A DNA stretch of 37,509 bases from positions 1 to 37,509 of the IMG/VR virus record IMGVR_UViG_3300028417_000012; one strand, 5' to 3'. The position numbers and the translations under genes were made by a program. Below are positions 20,957 to 29,766 of this stretch, in pieces. This DNA comes from a virus. The notes under the pieces were generated by a model, which worked only from the letters and a program-made list of their open reading frames with translations, did not search any database and was not told the DNA's origin. The stretch's first letter is position 1. Every line of letters begins with the position of its first letter.

Positions 20957-22435
20957 ATGGCGAATTTTAACCAGAGTTTTGCATCCCGTTTAAATGGTCT
21001 GATTGCGACCATTGCGCCGCAATACGCTTTGCGCCGTGAGGCAGCGCTGACAAAGCGCAATATGTTGATGTCGTCGGCACATTATCAGGCTGCAGGCCGT
21101 GGTGCGCGTTCCAAGGATTTCCGGGTGAACCGAACCGATGCAGTCGAGGCAGTGCGCTGGGATCGTGATCGCATCAGTTATATTGCACGCGATATGATGC
21201 GCAATAATGCTCGGGTGGTGAAGGGACGTCGCCAACTGACCAATAGCGTGGTTGGTGCAGGCATCCTGCCGACTGTCAAATTCTCCGATGGGCGTGGCGG
21301 TGATAATTTGCGCAAAATGATAGAGGGGTTGATTGACGATCATTGCCTGACAACTGATTTTGATGCTGATGGCAGGATAAATATGCTGGGCCAACAATCT
21401 GTTGGTTTTGGCACAATTGTTGGTGATGGAGAGGTTTTGTTTCGCCGTCGGTTCCGCCGCCAAAGCGATGGTTATGCCTTGAATTTTCAAGTGCAGGTGC
21501 TGGAAACGGATTTTCTGAATACCCAGATCGACGGGCCGCTGGCGAATGGTAATTATGCGCATCAGGGGATCGAGTTTAACAAGCAGGGGCAGCGGGTGTA
21601 TTACCACCTGTTCGAGTATCACCCCGGAAGCCGTTCAGGTGCAGGTCTGCCCAGATCAAAGCGGATCAGTGCCGAGAATATCATCCATGCGTATGACGTA
21701 ACACGTCCAGGACAGCAGCGCGGTGTGTCATGGTTCGCGCCAGTGATGACGCTGTTACATGATCTGCAAAAATATCAGGATGGGCAGGTAAAGCGGCAGG
21801 AAATCGCTTCCCTGTTCGCGGCTGTTTATCAGACCAATACGGAGTCAGATGAACTGGAGCAGGATATGGGGGAGCTGTCTGCCGGATCAATCCTGACCAT
21901 TGGCGCCGAGGAAAAGATGGATTTCACAAATCCGCCAAGCGTTGAAGGTTATGGCGATTTTATGAAGGCCACTGACCGGGTGATCGCGGCAGCGCTGGGG
22001 GTGACATACGAGGGGTTCACCGGCGATTACAGTCAGGTGAATTACACCAGTGGCCGGATGGGCCGCATGGATACTGACCCAGGAATACAGAATTGGCAGC
22101 GCAATTTGATGATTGTTCAAATCTGCGCCCAATTCGGGAACTGGATCAAAGAGGCAGTGCAGGATGTCGCCGACATTGACCCGCGTGATTACAAGCTGGA
22201 ATGGACGCCACCAACACGGCCAGTTGTTGACCCAACCAAAGATTATAAGGCTGATGCTGCGGCAGTTGATGCCGGCCAGATTTCTCGACGTGCGGTGATC
22301 CGCCGTCGCGGTGATGACCCTGTGAAGGTTGAAGCCGAAATTCTGGAAGAACGTAAATGGGAACGTAAAAATTCCGTGTCATTTCGTAAATCAACAAGCC
22401 CGGCTGCGGGTTCAGACAAAGGGGCAAGTAAATGA
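20957..22435 (+). CDS. Portal protein (lambda B family)
   Basis: 492 residues from the ATG at 20957 (a GTG at 20942 is the alternative). Family blocks: RDMMRNNARVVKGRRQLTNS, GDGEVLFRRRFR, VQVLETDFLN, IIHAYDVTRPGQQRGVSWFA, ATDRVIAAALGVTYEGFTGD and NYTSGRMG. It forms the dodecameric ring at one capsid vertex through which DNA enters. ATGA joins it to the protease/capsid gene. Confidence 0.93.
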   Translation: MANFNQSFASRLNGLIATIAPQYALRREAALTKRNMLMSSAHYQAAGRGARSKDFRVNRTDAVEAVRWDRDRISYIARDMMRNNARVVKGRRQLTNSVVGAGILPTVKFSDGRGGDNLRKMIEGLIDDHCLTTDFDADGRINMLGQQSVGFGTIVGDGEVLFRRRFRRQSDGYALNFQVQVLETDFLNTQIDGPLANGNYAHQGIEFNKQGQRVYYHLFEYHPGSRSGAGLPRSKRISAENIIHAYDVTRPGQQRGVSWFAPVMTLLHDLQKYQDGQVKRQEIASLFAAVYQTNTESDELEQDMGELSAGSILTIGAEEKMDFTNPPSVEGYGDFMKATDRVIAAALGVTYEGFTGDYSQVNYTSGRMGRMDTDPGIQNWQRNLMIVQICAQFGNWIKEAVQDVADIDPRDYKLEWTPPTRPVVDPTKDYKADAAAVDAGQISRRAVIRRRGDDPVKVEAEILEERKWERKNSVSFRKSTSPAAGSDKGASK

Positions 22436-24966
22436 GCAAGCAAAACCGGACACTGATGGCAACGCGGATGTTTAACACGCCATTGATGATTGACGCAGAA
22501 AAGGCGTCGGTGATCGTGCAGGCATATGGAACGCGGATATTGAACATTCAGGATGATGCTGCAGTCAGTGTTGCTGGCGTCGGTGATGTTTCTGCGGATC
22601 GCTGGAATATGGAGCCGTCGGCAGGTTCACTTCTGGGTGATGGCACCTATCGCAACGTCAAGCGGCGCGGTGGTTATCTGAACTATATGGGAATTGCGGT
22701 GATCACGGTCACTGGCACACTGGTTCGGCGCGGTGCCTATGTCGGGGAAAGTTCAGGCATGACCAGTTATGAGGGGTTAGCTGCGCAAATCCGCGCGGCA
22801 ACAGAGGATAGCGAAGTTCGGGCGCTGGCGTTGGAGATTGACAGTTTTGGTGGCGAGGCGGCCGGGATGTTCGAGTTGACTGAACAAATCCGCACGGCGC
22901 GCGAGGTAAAGCCGGTTTACGCTTTTCTGTCGGATTATGCGCTGTCAGCCGGATATGCCATTGCAAGTCAGGCAGATCACATCACTGTTCCGCCTTTCGG
23001 TAAGGCCGGGTCAATCGGAGTGGTCACAATGCACGCCGATTTCGAGCAGCAGTTAAAGCAGGATGGTGTCAAGATCACCCTGATCCATTCTGGTGACCAC
23101 AAGGTCGAGGGGAACCCGTATCAGGCGCTTCCTGATGCAGTGCGTGAACGTATCCAGAGTGAATCAGACAAGATGTGGACAGCATTCGCCCAGGTGGTCG
23201 AGGCTGGTCGCCGTGGCAAGATCACGATGCAGGACGCCCTGAAAACACAAGCTGCGGTATTCATGGGGCAAGAGGCTGTTGATGCCGGTTTGGTGGACGA
23301 GGTTTCGGAGGCACGGCCAGCATTCGCGCGGCTGGTCGAGATGCTGAACCCGCCTGCAATGGCACAAGGCGGAACCATTCATGGAAGTGGCGCAAGCGTC
23401 CTTCACGCTACTGTTTCACAAGTAGGCGCCAACCGTTCGGTGGTGTCTGACGTGCAGCTTCAGGAGCTATCACAATTACTGGAAACATCAGCGCTGACAA
23501 TGGCGCCGGGAATTACGAACCGCGGCTCCGGCTGCACAACCGGGGCTGACGCCCCAACAACCGAGGAGACGGACATGTCTAAATATGTCAAAACGCCGGA
23601 TGCTAAAAAGCAAAAGGCAACCCCTGTGGACGCAGGTCAACAGGTTCAAGGTGGTTCAGATACTACTGCGCAAGCGGCAGTTGATGCAGAACGTGCGCGC
23701 ACGTCAAAGATTACTGACAAAGTGGCGCAGGCCGGTCTGCCCGCAAGTTTTGCCGCTGGTCTGATCAGTGAAGGGGTAAGTGTCGAGGATGCATATGGCA
23801 AAATTCTGGACGAAAAAGCGGCCAAGGCGCTGGATGGCGGCGAAATCAATTCAACATCTGCGCAGATCGTTTCTGATGGCGTTGATCGCACCCGTGCCGG
23901 TGTTACAAATGCCATTCTGGCGCGCGCAAATATGGCGGGTGGCGAGCGTAACGAGTTCACCGGTATGACCCTGCGCGAAATGGCGCGTGTCATGCTGTCA
24001 GCGCGCGGTATTGTCCCACAGGGTGGCGTCAATGGTCTGGCGTCAGCGGCTTTTGCCCCTGCGATGGCATCTGGCGGAATGCACACAACCAGCGATTTTG
24101 GCAATATCCTTGCAGATGTTGGTGAAAAGTCGATGCTGCGCGGGTTCGAGGAAATCGCGGAAACATATGACCAGTTTACATCTGTTGGCAATCTGACTGA
24201 TTTCAAGCCGACGCGCCGTGTCGGCATGGAAGCCTTTCCTTCGCTGAAAAAGGTCGAAGATGGTGCTGAATTCAAGTATGCAACAATGGGCGATCATGGC
24301 GAAACTGCGCTGCTGGCGACCTATGGCAGCCTGTTTGCAATTACCCGCCAGACCATCATCAATGATGATCTGGATGCATTTACCAAGGTTCCGATGAAGA
24401 TGGGCCGTGCGGCGCGTCGGACAATTGGCGATCTGGTGTTTGCAATTCTGAACCTTAACCCGAAAATGTCGGACGGGACTGCGCTATTCCATGCTGATCA
24501 CAAAAACCTTGCGGGGGCCGCAAGCGCGCCATCAGAGGCGGCGATCAATACTGCAATTACTGCAATGGCCACACAGAAAAGCGGCGATGCTGTTCTGAAT
24601 GTCCCGGCAAAATATCTGCTTGCCCCACCTTCGCTGCGGTCTGTCGTGTTGCAGTCGTTGAATTCAGAATATGCGCCGGATGATACGGCAAAGGCGGGCA
24701 CGGTAAAGCAATCCTTTGCATTTAATACCGTGCGCGATGCTGCCGAGCCGATCTTTGACGCGCGCCTGTCCGGGACTAGCTGGTTTATGGCGGCTGATCC
24801 GGCACAAGTTGACACGATCGAGGTTAGTTATCTGGATGGTGTTCAGACACCGTGGCTGGACCAGCAGAATGGCTGGACGGTTGATGGCACCGAATTCAAG
24901 GTGCGGATTGACGCAACGGCAACAGCATTGGCTGTGCAGGGGCTGTTCAAAAATCCCGGCGCATAG
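22432..24966 (+). CDS. Prohead protease / major capsid protein fusion
   Basis: 844 residues in one frame. Residues about 85-310 are an S49 (SppA/lambda gpC-like) serine protease: IDSFGG, then SDYALSAGYAIA with nucleophile S172, and GDHKVEGNPY with general base K224. A linker rich in S, T and G follows. From M382 (23575) there is a scaffold-like helical part, then the capsid fold from about 490 to the end (TLREMARVML, TSDFGNILADVGEKSMLRGF, FKPTRRVGMEAFPSL, GSLFAITRQTIINDDLDAF, LFHADHKN). Such fusions are known in other phages. The capsid half must be made in large excess, so the internal start or cleavage matters. Confidence 0.93.
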   Translation: MSKQNRTLMATRMFNTPLMIDAEKASVIVQAYGTRILNIQDDAAVSVAGVGDVSADRWNMEPSAGSLLGDGTYRNVKRRGGYLNYMGIAVITVTGTLVRRGAYVGESSGMTSYEGLAAQIRAATEDSEVRALALEIDSFGGEAAGMFELTEQIRTAREVKPVYAFLSDYALSAGYAIASQADHITVPPFGKAGSIGVVTMHADFEQQLKQDGVKITLIHSGDHKVEGNPYQALPDAVRERIQSESDKMWTAFAQVVEAGRRGKITMQDALKTQAAVFMGQEAVDAGLVDEVSEARPAFARLVEMLNPPAMAQGGTIHGSGASVLHATVSQVGANRSVVSDVQLQELSQLLETSALTMAPGITNRGSGCTTGADAPTTEETDMSKYVKTPDAKKQKATPVDAGQQVQGGSDTTAQAAVDAERARTSKITDKVAQAGLPASFAAGLISEGVSVEDAYGKILDEKAAKALDGGEINSTSAQIVSDGVDRTRAGVTNAILARANMAGGERNEFTGMTLREMARVMLSARGIVPQGGVNGLASAAFAPAMASGGMHTTSDFGNILADVGEKSMLRGFEEIAETYDQFTSVGNLTDFKPTRRVGMEAFPSLKKVEDGAEFKYATMGDHGETALLATYGSLFAITRQTIINDDLDAFTKVPMKMGRAARRTIGDLVFAILNLNPKMSDGTALFHADHKNLAGAASAPSEAAINTAITAMATQKSGDAVLNVPAKYLLAPPSLRSVVLQSLNSEYAPDDTAKAGTVKQSFAFNTVRDAAEPIFDARLSGTSWFMAADPAQVDTIEVSYLDGVQTPWLDQQNGWTVDGTEFKVRIDATATALAVQGLFKNPGA
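23575..24966 (+). CDS. Internal in-frame start: scaffold/major capsid product (463 aa)
   Basis: ATG at 23575 (MSKYVKTPD) is preceded by GAGGAG with 6-nt spacing, the best ribosome site in the head region. Just upstream is a small hairpin GGGGC-TGAC-GCCCC (23542-23555), more typical of an intergenic region than of coding sequence. The likely result is a second, abundant protein holding only scaffold and capsid parts, as with lambda C/Nu3 nesting. The product is predicted, not shown. Confidence 0.65.
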   Translation: MSKYVKTPDAKKQKATPVDAGQQVQGGSDTTAQAAVDAERARTSKITDKVAQAGLPASFAAGLISEGVSVEDAYGKILDEKAAKALDGGEINSTSAQIVSDGVDRTRAGVTNAILARANMAGGERNEFTGMTLREMARVMLSARGIVPQGGVNGLASAAFAPAMASGGMHTTSDFGNILADVGEKSMLRGFEEIAETYDQFTSVGNLTDFKPTRRVGMEAFPSLKKVEDGAEFKYATMGDHGETALLATYGSLFAITRQTIINDDLDAFTKVPMKMGRAARRTIGDLVFAILNLNPKMSDGTALFHADHKNLAGAASAPSEAAINTAITAMATQKSGDAVLNVPAKYLLAPPSLRSVVLQSLNSEYAPDDTAKAGTVKQSFAFNTVRDAAEPIFDARLSGTSWFMAADPAQVDTIEVSYLDGVQTPWLDQQNGWTVDGTEFKVRIDATATALAVQGLFKNPGA

Positions 24967-24988
24967 CGCCTGACCAATAATGAAATGA

Positions 24989-25019
24989 AACAAGGGCGGC
25001 TGTGTTGGCCGCCCTTGTT
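24989..25019 (+). terminator. 12-bp perfect hairpin after the capsid gene
   Basis: AACAAGGGCGGC (24989-25000) pairs with GCCGCCCTTGTT (25008-25019), 7-nt loop. No long T-run follows, so it may weaken rather than end transcription, or stabilise the capsid mRNA 3' end. Confidence 0.6.
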
Positions 25020-25056
25020 ACAACCTGTTTAATCCGGTCAACGGAAAGGAAAAACG

Positions 25057-25389
25057 ATGAAAAACTATATTCAAACAGGCGGTGTTGTCACCGTTATCGC
25101 GGCGGCGGATGTGGTGTCCGGTGCCGGTGTTCTGGTTGGTGCTATCTTTGGTGTGGCTCAGGCAGATGCCGTATCCGGCGCAGAAGTTTCTCTGGTGCGT
25201 GGCGGCGTTTTCGAGTTGCCAAAAACATCTGCGCAGGCATGGACCGCGGGTGTCAAGGTTTATTGGGACGATACCGCCAAGGTGGTCACAACAACAGCCA
25301 CGGCCAACACGCTGGTGGGTGCGGCGATGGAAGCGGCAGCGAACCCGTCTGCAACCGGCATTGTTCTGTTGGACGGTGCTGTTCGCTAA
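25057..25389 (+). CDS. Capsid decoration/cement protein (DUF2190-like)
   Basis: 110 residues, small and beta-rich: NYIQTGGVVTVIAAADVVSG, GAIFGVAQADAVSGAEV, LVRGGVFELPKTSAQAW, GVKVYWDD. This matches the DUF2190 family of capsid-stabilising proteins that coat the shell (lambda gpD role). GGAAAGGA lies before the ATG. It follows the capsid gene across the hairpin and is joined to the next gene by TAATG. Confidence 0.85.
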   Translation: MKNYIQTGGVVTVIAAADVVSGAGVLVGAIFGVAQADAVSGAEVSLVRGGVFELPKTSAQAWTAGVKVYWDDTAKVVTTTATANTLVGAAMEAAANPSATGIVLLDGAVR

Positions 25390-25709
25390 TGTCGAGTATT
25401 TTTGATGGTGCCGCCGGTCTGATCCGTGGGGTTATCGGCGGCGCCGTCACAATTTACCCTGGCGGCGTAGCGACTGACATCGAGGCGGTATTCCGAGAGG
25501 AGCCGATGTTGGCTTCTGGTGGTTATGAATCCGAACAAATTACCGTTGTGCAGCCTGTGTTGCGGGCAGACCGTAGGGACGTTTTTGCATTGGCTGTCGG
25601 GGATATCGTGGATCCGCATAATGGCAAAGCATATCGGGTTGTTTCCGATCTGCCGCAAGGGTCTCCAGCCGATGACGCCACGGTTGAAATCGAGTTGGAA
25701 AAGGTTTGA
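25389..25709 (+). CDS. Head-tail connector (lambda gpFII-like)
   Basis: 106 residues: DGAAGLIRGVIGGAVTIYPGG, EAVFREEPM, RADRRDVFALAVGDIVDPHNG and VEIELEKV. Small beta-barrel protein in the position and size of gpFII, which completes the head and binds the tail. The start at 25389 shares one base with the previous stop. Confidence 0.7.
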   Translation: MSSIFDGAAGLIRGVIGGAVTIYPGGVATDIEAVFREEPMLASGGYESEQITVVQPVLRADRRDVFALAVGDIVDPHNGKAYRVVSDLPQGSPADDATVEIELEKV

Positions 25710-25720
25710 AAGGAAATCTG

Positions 25721-25900
25721 ATGGGAAACATTAAAATGCGGGTGGTTTGCACCCATGAACATAATGGAAAGTGGGTTTCGCCCAACCAGATGATCGAGGT
25801 AGATCCATCCGCCGTCGGTGATAAGGTGCGGCTGCAGCGTGCTGAAATTATCAGTGCTGACAAAAAGCCCCAAAAGGGCGCATCCGGCTCTGCTGACTGA
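25721..25900 (+). CDS. Small protein of the head-tail region (59 aa)
   Basis: Starts MGNIKMRVVCTHEHNG at 25721 after AAGGAAA. Beta-like N-terminal half, polar tail (SADKKPQKGASGSAD). TGATG joins it to the tail terminator gene. It may be a small virion or assembly protein; no family recognised. Confidence 0.65.
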   Translation: MGNIKMRVVCTHEHNGKWVSPNQMIEVDPSAVGDKVRLQRAEIISADKKPQKGASGSAD

Positions 25901-26343
25901 TGGCTGATCATGTTCGCAAGCAGGTGCGCAATGCGGTCGAGACCGCATTGCCAGTGTCCATGCCCGGTCTAACCCTGCTGAAAAGCAACGCCAAGAACAT
26001 TGACGGATCGCAATTACCTGCTGTTCGCGTCATCGCGCGCCGCGAGGTTATTTTGCAAGAGGCGATGGCCGGTTGGGGTGTTGACCGCGAAATTGAACTG
26101 AAAGTTATCGTGAATGATTTTGACGGTGACGATCTGGATGACGTGATGGACGCGCATGGCGCGTCTGTCGAGCCAGCTATTTTGAGCATTCTGGACGTGT
26201 CCGGAATTGTCGAAGTTGCTGAATATCTGGGTAGCGAAATTACCCTTGAGGGTGTCGGGGAGCAACGCTCTGGTGCCATTGAACTGACTTTTCGGGTGGT
26301 TGTTCAGACCCCCGAAGGTGATCCAACAACCGTAGAAAACTAG
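25900..26343 (+). CDS. Tail terminator (lambda gpU-like)
   Basis: 147 residues. Begins with a helix (VRKQVRNAVETALPVSMPGL), then beta segments LPAVRVIARREVI, REIELKVIVNDFDGDDLDD and AIELTFRVVVQTPEGD, the layout of gpU-type terminators that cap the tail tube and join it to the head. It lies directly before the tube gene, as in lambda. Confidence 0.75.
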   Translation: MADHVRKQVRNAVETALPVSMPGLTLLKSNAKNIDGSQLPAVRVIARREVILQEAMAGWGVDREIELKVIVNDFDGDDLDDVMDAHGASVEPAILSILDVSGIVEVAEYLGSEITLEGVGEQRSGAIELTFRVVVQTPEGDPTTVEN

Positions 26344-26353
26344 GAGAAATAAG

Positions 26354-26743
26354 ATGGCACGTCATAGTGGCAAAAACGGAATTTTGAAAATTGGTGGCAC
26401 GCCTATTGGTGATGTTGTTGATTTCGATTTTGAAACAGCTGCAGCAGAAGTTGATGTTTCTGCGCTGAACGACGCATGGGATGATTATGATTCCGGTTCG
26501 TTGAGTTGGTCCGGAAATGTGACCGTTCGTTTCAATACGGCGGATGCGCAGCAGCAGTTGCTGGTTTCCGGCGCGGTTCTGGCAGCCGAATTGTTTACCG
26601 AAGGCGATGCTGTCGGCAAGGTAAAATTCGCCGGCAATATTCTGGTCCTGAATGTTGGGCGCGCGGTTTCCCGCAACTCTGCCGTTGACAAGAAGGTCAG
26701 TTTCCGTGGCAAGGGCGCGTTGACAGATTCGGTGATTGTCTAA
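26354..26743 (+). CDS. Major tail tube protein
   Basis: 129 residues, a lambda gpV-like tube subunit with GKNGILKIGGTPIGDVVDFD, VDVSALNDAWDDYDSG, SWSGNVTVRFNTADAQQQL and the closing VSFRGKGALTDSVIV. AGGAG precedes the ATG. Many copies stack in rings to form the tail. It lies before the chaperone and tape-measure genes, the standard order. Confidence 0.85.
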   Translation: MARHSGKNGILKIGGTPIGDVVDFDFETAAAEVDVSALNDAWDDYDSGSLSWSGNVTVRFNTADAQQQLLVSGAVLAAELFTEGDAVGKVKFAGNILVLNVGRAVSRNSAVDKKVSFRGKGALTDSVIV

Positions 26744-27072
26744 TGAGTATTCTGGACAATATCAAATCCGACTTTGCGGCCAAAAGCGGCCGCAAAGTCG
26801 AAGTGCATGAATGGGATACGGTGATCTATTTCAACCCGTTGACCATGTTCGAGCGCAAGCAATTGAATCGTGGTTTGCGGGCCGGTGACCAAGAAGGATT
26901 GCTGCTGAATTTCCTGATCCATAAGTCATTGGATAAGGATGGAAAGCGCATTTTCGAGGATACCGAGGAATCGCGCGCAACGCTGGAGACAGCAGCTGAT
27001 GCAGCGATTATTGCGCGTATCGTCCAGGCAATGGAAGAAGTGCCGTCGGTGGATTCTGCAAAAAACGGCTAG
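26743..27072 (+). CDS. Tail assembly chaperone G-like (unshifted product)
   Basis: 109 residues: IKSDFAAKSGRKVEVHEWDT, IYFNPLTMFERKQLNRG and a helical C-terminal half. This is the short chaperone that binds the tape measure during tail building. Its last codons GCA AAA AAC contain an A_AAA_AAC slippery heptamer (27060-27066), three codons before the stop. TAATG links it to the tube gene. Confidence 0.85.
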   Translation: MSILDNIKSDFAAKSGRKVEVHEWDTVIYFNPLTMFERKQLNRGLRAGDQEGLLLNFLIHKSLDKDGKRIFEDTEESRATLETAADAAIIARIVQAMEEVPSVDSAKNG

Positions 27073-27203
27073 AGCGCGATATCGAGGAATTTAATACCTT
27101 CGCTGTCGCGCATCGACTTCACAAAACAATTTCGGAAATAGAGGCCATGACAACCGACGAGTTTGTTGGGTGGCAGGCCTATTTTTCGATGATACGGGAA
27201 TAA
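26743..27203 (+). CDS. G-T-like chaperone made by programmed -1 frameshift (join 26743..27066, 27066..27203)
   Basis: Slippage by -1 on A_AAA_AAC (27060-27066) skips the TAG at 27070 and adds 45 residues (RLERDIEEFNTFAVAHRLHK, then ISEIEAMTTDEFVGWQAYF, SMIRE), giving about 153 residues. The added part has no good start of its own, lies just before the tape-measure gene and ends in the WQAYF-type text typical of T domains. A hairpin seven nt after the heptamer (GCGCGAT 27074-27080 with GTCGCGC 27105-27111, inner CGAGG/CCTTCG) would promote the shift. This repeats the lambda G/GT arrangement. Confidence 0.85.
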
Positions 27204-27210
27204 TCATGCC

Positions 27211-29766
27211 ATGATGAGTGCGCTGAATTTCAGGATCAAGGGGCAGAACGACACTGATCGGGCTTTTGCCAGCGTCAAGCGCAATTTGCGCGGGATCGAG
27301 GGCGCACTGGCAAGTGTCGGAGAGCGTGCGACGCGCACCGGTCGCAGTATGCGAAACATTGGTGCTGGTCTGACTTTGGCGGTGACGGCCCCGGCAATCA
27401 TGGGGTTCAAATCGTTGCTGTCTGCCGCTGGTGACTTCGAGCAGTCAATGAACCGTGTTAGGTCGCTTTCTGGCGCTGTTGGTAGTGATTTTCAGCGGTT
27501 GGAACAGCAGGCAAAGGATCTGGGTGCATCCACCAAGTTTTCGGCGACACAGGCCGCTGACGCGATGGGGTTTCTGGCGATGGCTGGTTTTGACACAGAC
27601 CAGATCATCGGTGCGATGCCATCAACCTTGCAGTTGGCAGCGTCTGCTAATCTGGAATTGGCAGACGCCGCAGACATCGTTTCCAATGCTTTGACGGGGT
27701 ATCGCAAGGATGTTTCAGACTTGCCTGCCGTTACAGATGCAATGGTGAAGGGGTTCACATCGGCAAACATGGACCTGTTGCAACTGGGTGAGGCGATGGT
27801 TCCGCTGGGGCCGATCGCGAGTTCTGCAGGGCTGCGGTTTAATGAAATGACCGCTGCCATCGGGATGCTGGGTAATGCGGGTATTCAGGGGGAAAAGGCA
27901 GGTAACACGTTGAAGCGTGCGCTTGCAAACCTGTTGGATCCGACCCCGAAAGTCACGGCAGAGCTGGAGCGGTTGGGTGTTTCCGTAACCAAGCCAAACG
28001 GCCAGCTGCGTGATCTGTCTGATATTTTGCAGCAGCTGGAGCCGCACGCGAATGACACCGCCGCCATTTTACGCATTTTCGGGCGTGTTGCTGGCCCCGG
28101 CATGGCCGCTTTGTTGGCGCAGGGATCTGATGCATTGCGCACATTCGAGCAGGATTTGAACAATTCGACTGGCACTGCCGCGCGGATCGCAGCCGAGCAA
28201 ATGCAGGGTTTGAATGGTGCGCTGATTTCATTGAGCAGTGCCTATGAGGGGTTGAAAATTGCCATTGCAAGTAGCGGTATTCTGGAGTGGGTGACGGGCA
28301 TGGTTCAGGGGTTGACCGAATTCCTGCGCGGTCTTTCAGATACAAACCCGGCGATATTGAAGTTTGGCACGCTGATTGTTGGTTTGACAGCGGTGATCGG
28401 CCCATTGGTGGCGGTGGCTGGTTTGGCGACCATCGGGATTTCCGCCTTTGCCGGTGCGCTGGCTGTAGCCGCTGCGCCATTCGCCATTGTTCTTGGGTTG
28501 TTGGGTGGTAGTGCGGCGCTGTTTTACGCCTTTGCAGAAAATGCAGGTGATGCGGAAACGGCCACCTATGATGCGGCAATCGGCACTTCTGCATTAAATA
28601 AGCAGTTGGGTGTGTTCTCAACGACAGGCGCCCCCACGGCCGGTGCGGCGGCAATTGCGTTGGCAAATGACAACTACACATTGGCCCAGAGTTCGTTTGA
28701 CGCAGCCCGTGCAGAATTGGCGCGTATCAGGGCATTCCAAACGGCTGGCCGTGCGAAAATAGGCGACCGGGTTGATGAAACAGGCATGTCCGAGGAAATG
28801 GACGAAGAGGTCCAGCGGTATGAGGCGCGGTTGCAAAAAGCCGAAGCGGCCTTGGCCGAAGCAGAGCGGGGGCGCAAGCGTGCCGCGTCGTCTGTAACCG
28901 GCTCAACTTTCAAGCCAACCTTGGCCGCAATTAAGCTGCCGCCAATTGATACGACCGAAATTGATAATTCGCTTGGGAATATCGGAAATAAAAGTTCTGG
29001 TTCGTCTGGCGGCGGCGCTGTCACAACGGCGAATGAACTTGCGGCGGCCTATGACCGGGTACGGTCCAGTCTGGATTCGTCGTATCAGTCCGCAAAAGAA
29101 TTTGCCGATGCCGAGCAGGCCATCAATGATGCGATGGATGCCGGTATTATCAGCCGCGAGCAGGCTGATGCAGATTTGGACCGTTTGCGCAAAAAATATG
29201 ACAATCTATCGGATGCACAAAAGCGTTCGGCGGATGGGGCCACAGGTTTTTTCAAGAGCATCATTAATGGTTCCAAAACTGCAGGCGAGGCGATTTCTGA
29301 AATGTTGGCGCAACTTGCAGATAAATGGTTGACTGCCGGTTTGAATAACATGTTCACAGGCTTGCTGGGTGGCGGCGGCGGTGGCTGGCTGGATTTCCTG
29401 TTCAGTGCTAACGGAAACGTGTTTCAGAATGGGAAGGTTTCTGCCTTTGCAAATGGCGGAATCGTCAATTCAACAACTGCATTTCAGATGGGCAGCGGTG
29501 TCGGGATTATGGGAGAGGCTGGGCCGGAGGCAATCATGCCGCTGGAGCGTGTCGGCGGTAAGTTAGGCGTGCGCAGCACTGGGTCGGCGGAAACGACCGT
29601 TATTCGTTTGGAAATGTCACCAGATGTCGAGGGTCGGATCGTGGCCGAGGCCGTAAACCAGTCTGCCATGCAAACGGTTCAGATTGTCGGCGTTGCCACA
29701 TCCGAGCAGCAAAAGGGCCTGCGTGGGTCAGTAAACACCCTATCAGAGCGCGGGACAAGCACATGA
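27211..29766 (+). CDS. Tail tape measure protein
   Basis: 851 residues. The N-terminal region is helical and basic; the TP901-type core is at about 65-260 (GDFEQSMNRVRSLSGAVGSD, LGASTKFSATQAADAMGFLA, LTGYRKDVSDLPAVTDAM). Hydrophobic segments lie near 380-440. A coiled-coil stretch (about 620-690) and Gly-rich C-terminal part follow (GEAGPEAIMPLERVGG). It sets tail length; at about 0.15 nm per residue a tail near 125-130 nm is expected. The double ATG at 27211 follows CGGGAA; the second could be used. Confidence 0.92.
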   Translation: MMSALNFRIKGQNDTDRAFASVKRNLRGIEGALASVGERATRTGRSMRNIGAGLTLAVTAPAIMGFKSLLSAAGDFEQSMNRVRSLSGAVGSDFQRLEQQAKDLGASTKFSATQAADAMGFLAMAGFDTDQIIGAMPSTLQLAASANLELADAADIVSNALTGYRKDVSDLPAVTDAMVKGFTSANMDLLQLGEAMVPLGPIASSAGLRFNEMTAAIGMLGNAGIQGEKAGNTLKRALANLLDPTPKVTAELERLGVSVTKPNGQLRDLSDILQQLEPHANDTAAILRIFGRVAGPGMAALLAQGSDALRTFEQDLNNSTGTAARIAAEQMQGLNGALISLSSAYEGLKIAIASSGILEWVTGMVQGLTEFLRGLSDTNPAILKFGTLIVGLTAVIGPLVAVAGLATIGISAFAGALAVAAAPFAIVLGLLGGSAALFYAFAENAGDAETATYDAAIGTSALNKQLGVFSTTGAPTAGAAAIALANDNYTLAQSSFDAARAELARIRAFQTAGRAKIGDRVDETGMSEEMDEEVQRYEARLQKAEAALAEAERGRKRAASSVTGSTFKPTLAAIKLPPIDTTEIDNSLGNIGNKSSGSSGGGAVTTANELAAAYDRVRSSLDSSYQSAKEFADAEQAINDAMDAGIISREQADADLDRLRKKYDNLSDAQKRSADGATGFFKSIINGSKTAGEAISEMLAQLADKWLTAGLNNMFTGLLGGGGGGWLDFLFSANGNVFQNGKVSAFANGGIVNSTTAFQMGSGVGIMGEAGPEAIMPLERVGGKLGVRSTGSAETTVIRLEMSPDVEGRIVAEAVNQSAMQTVQIVGVATSEQQKGLRGSVNTLSERGTST

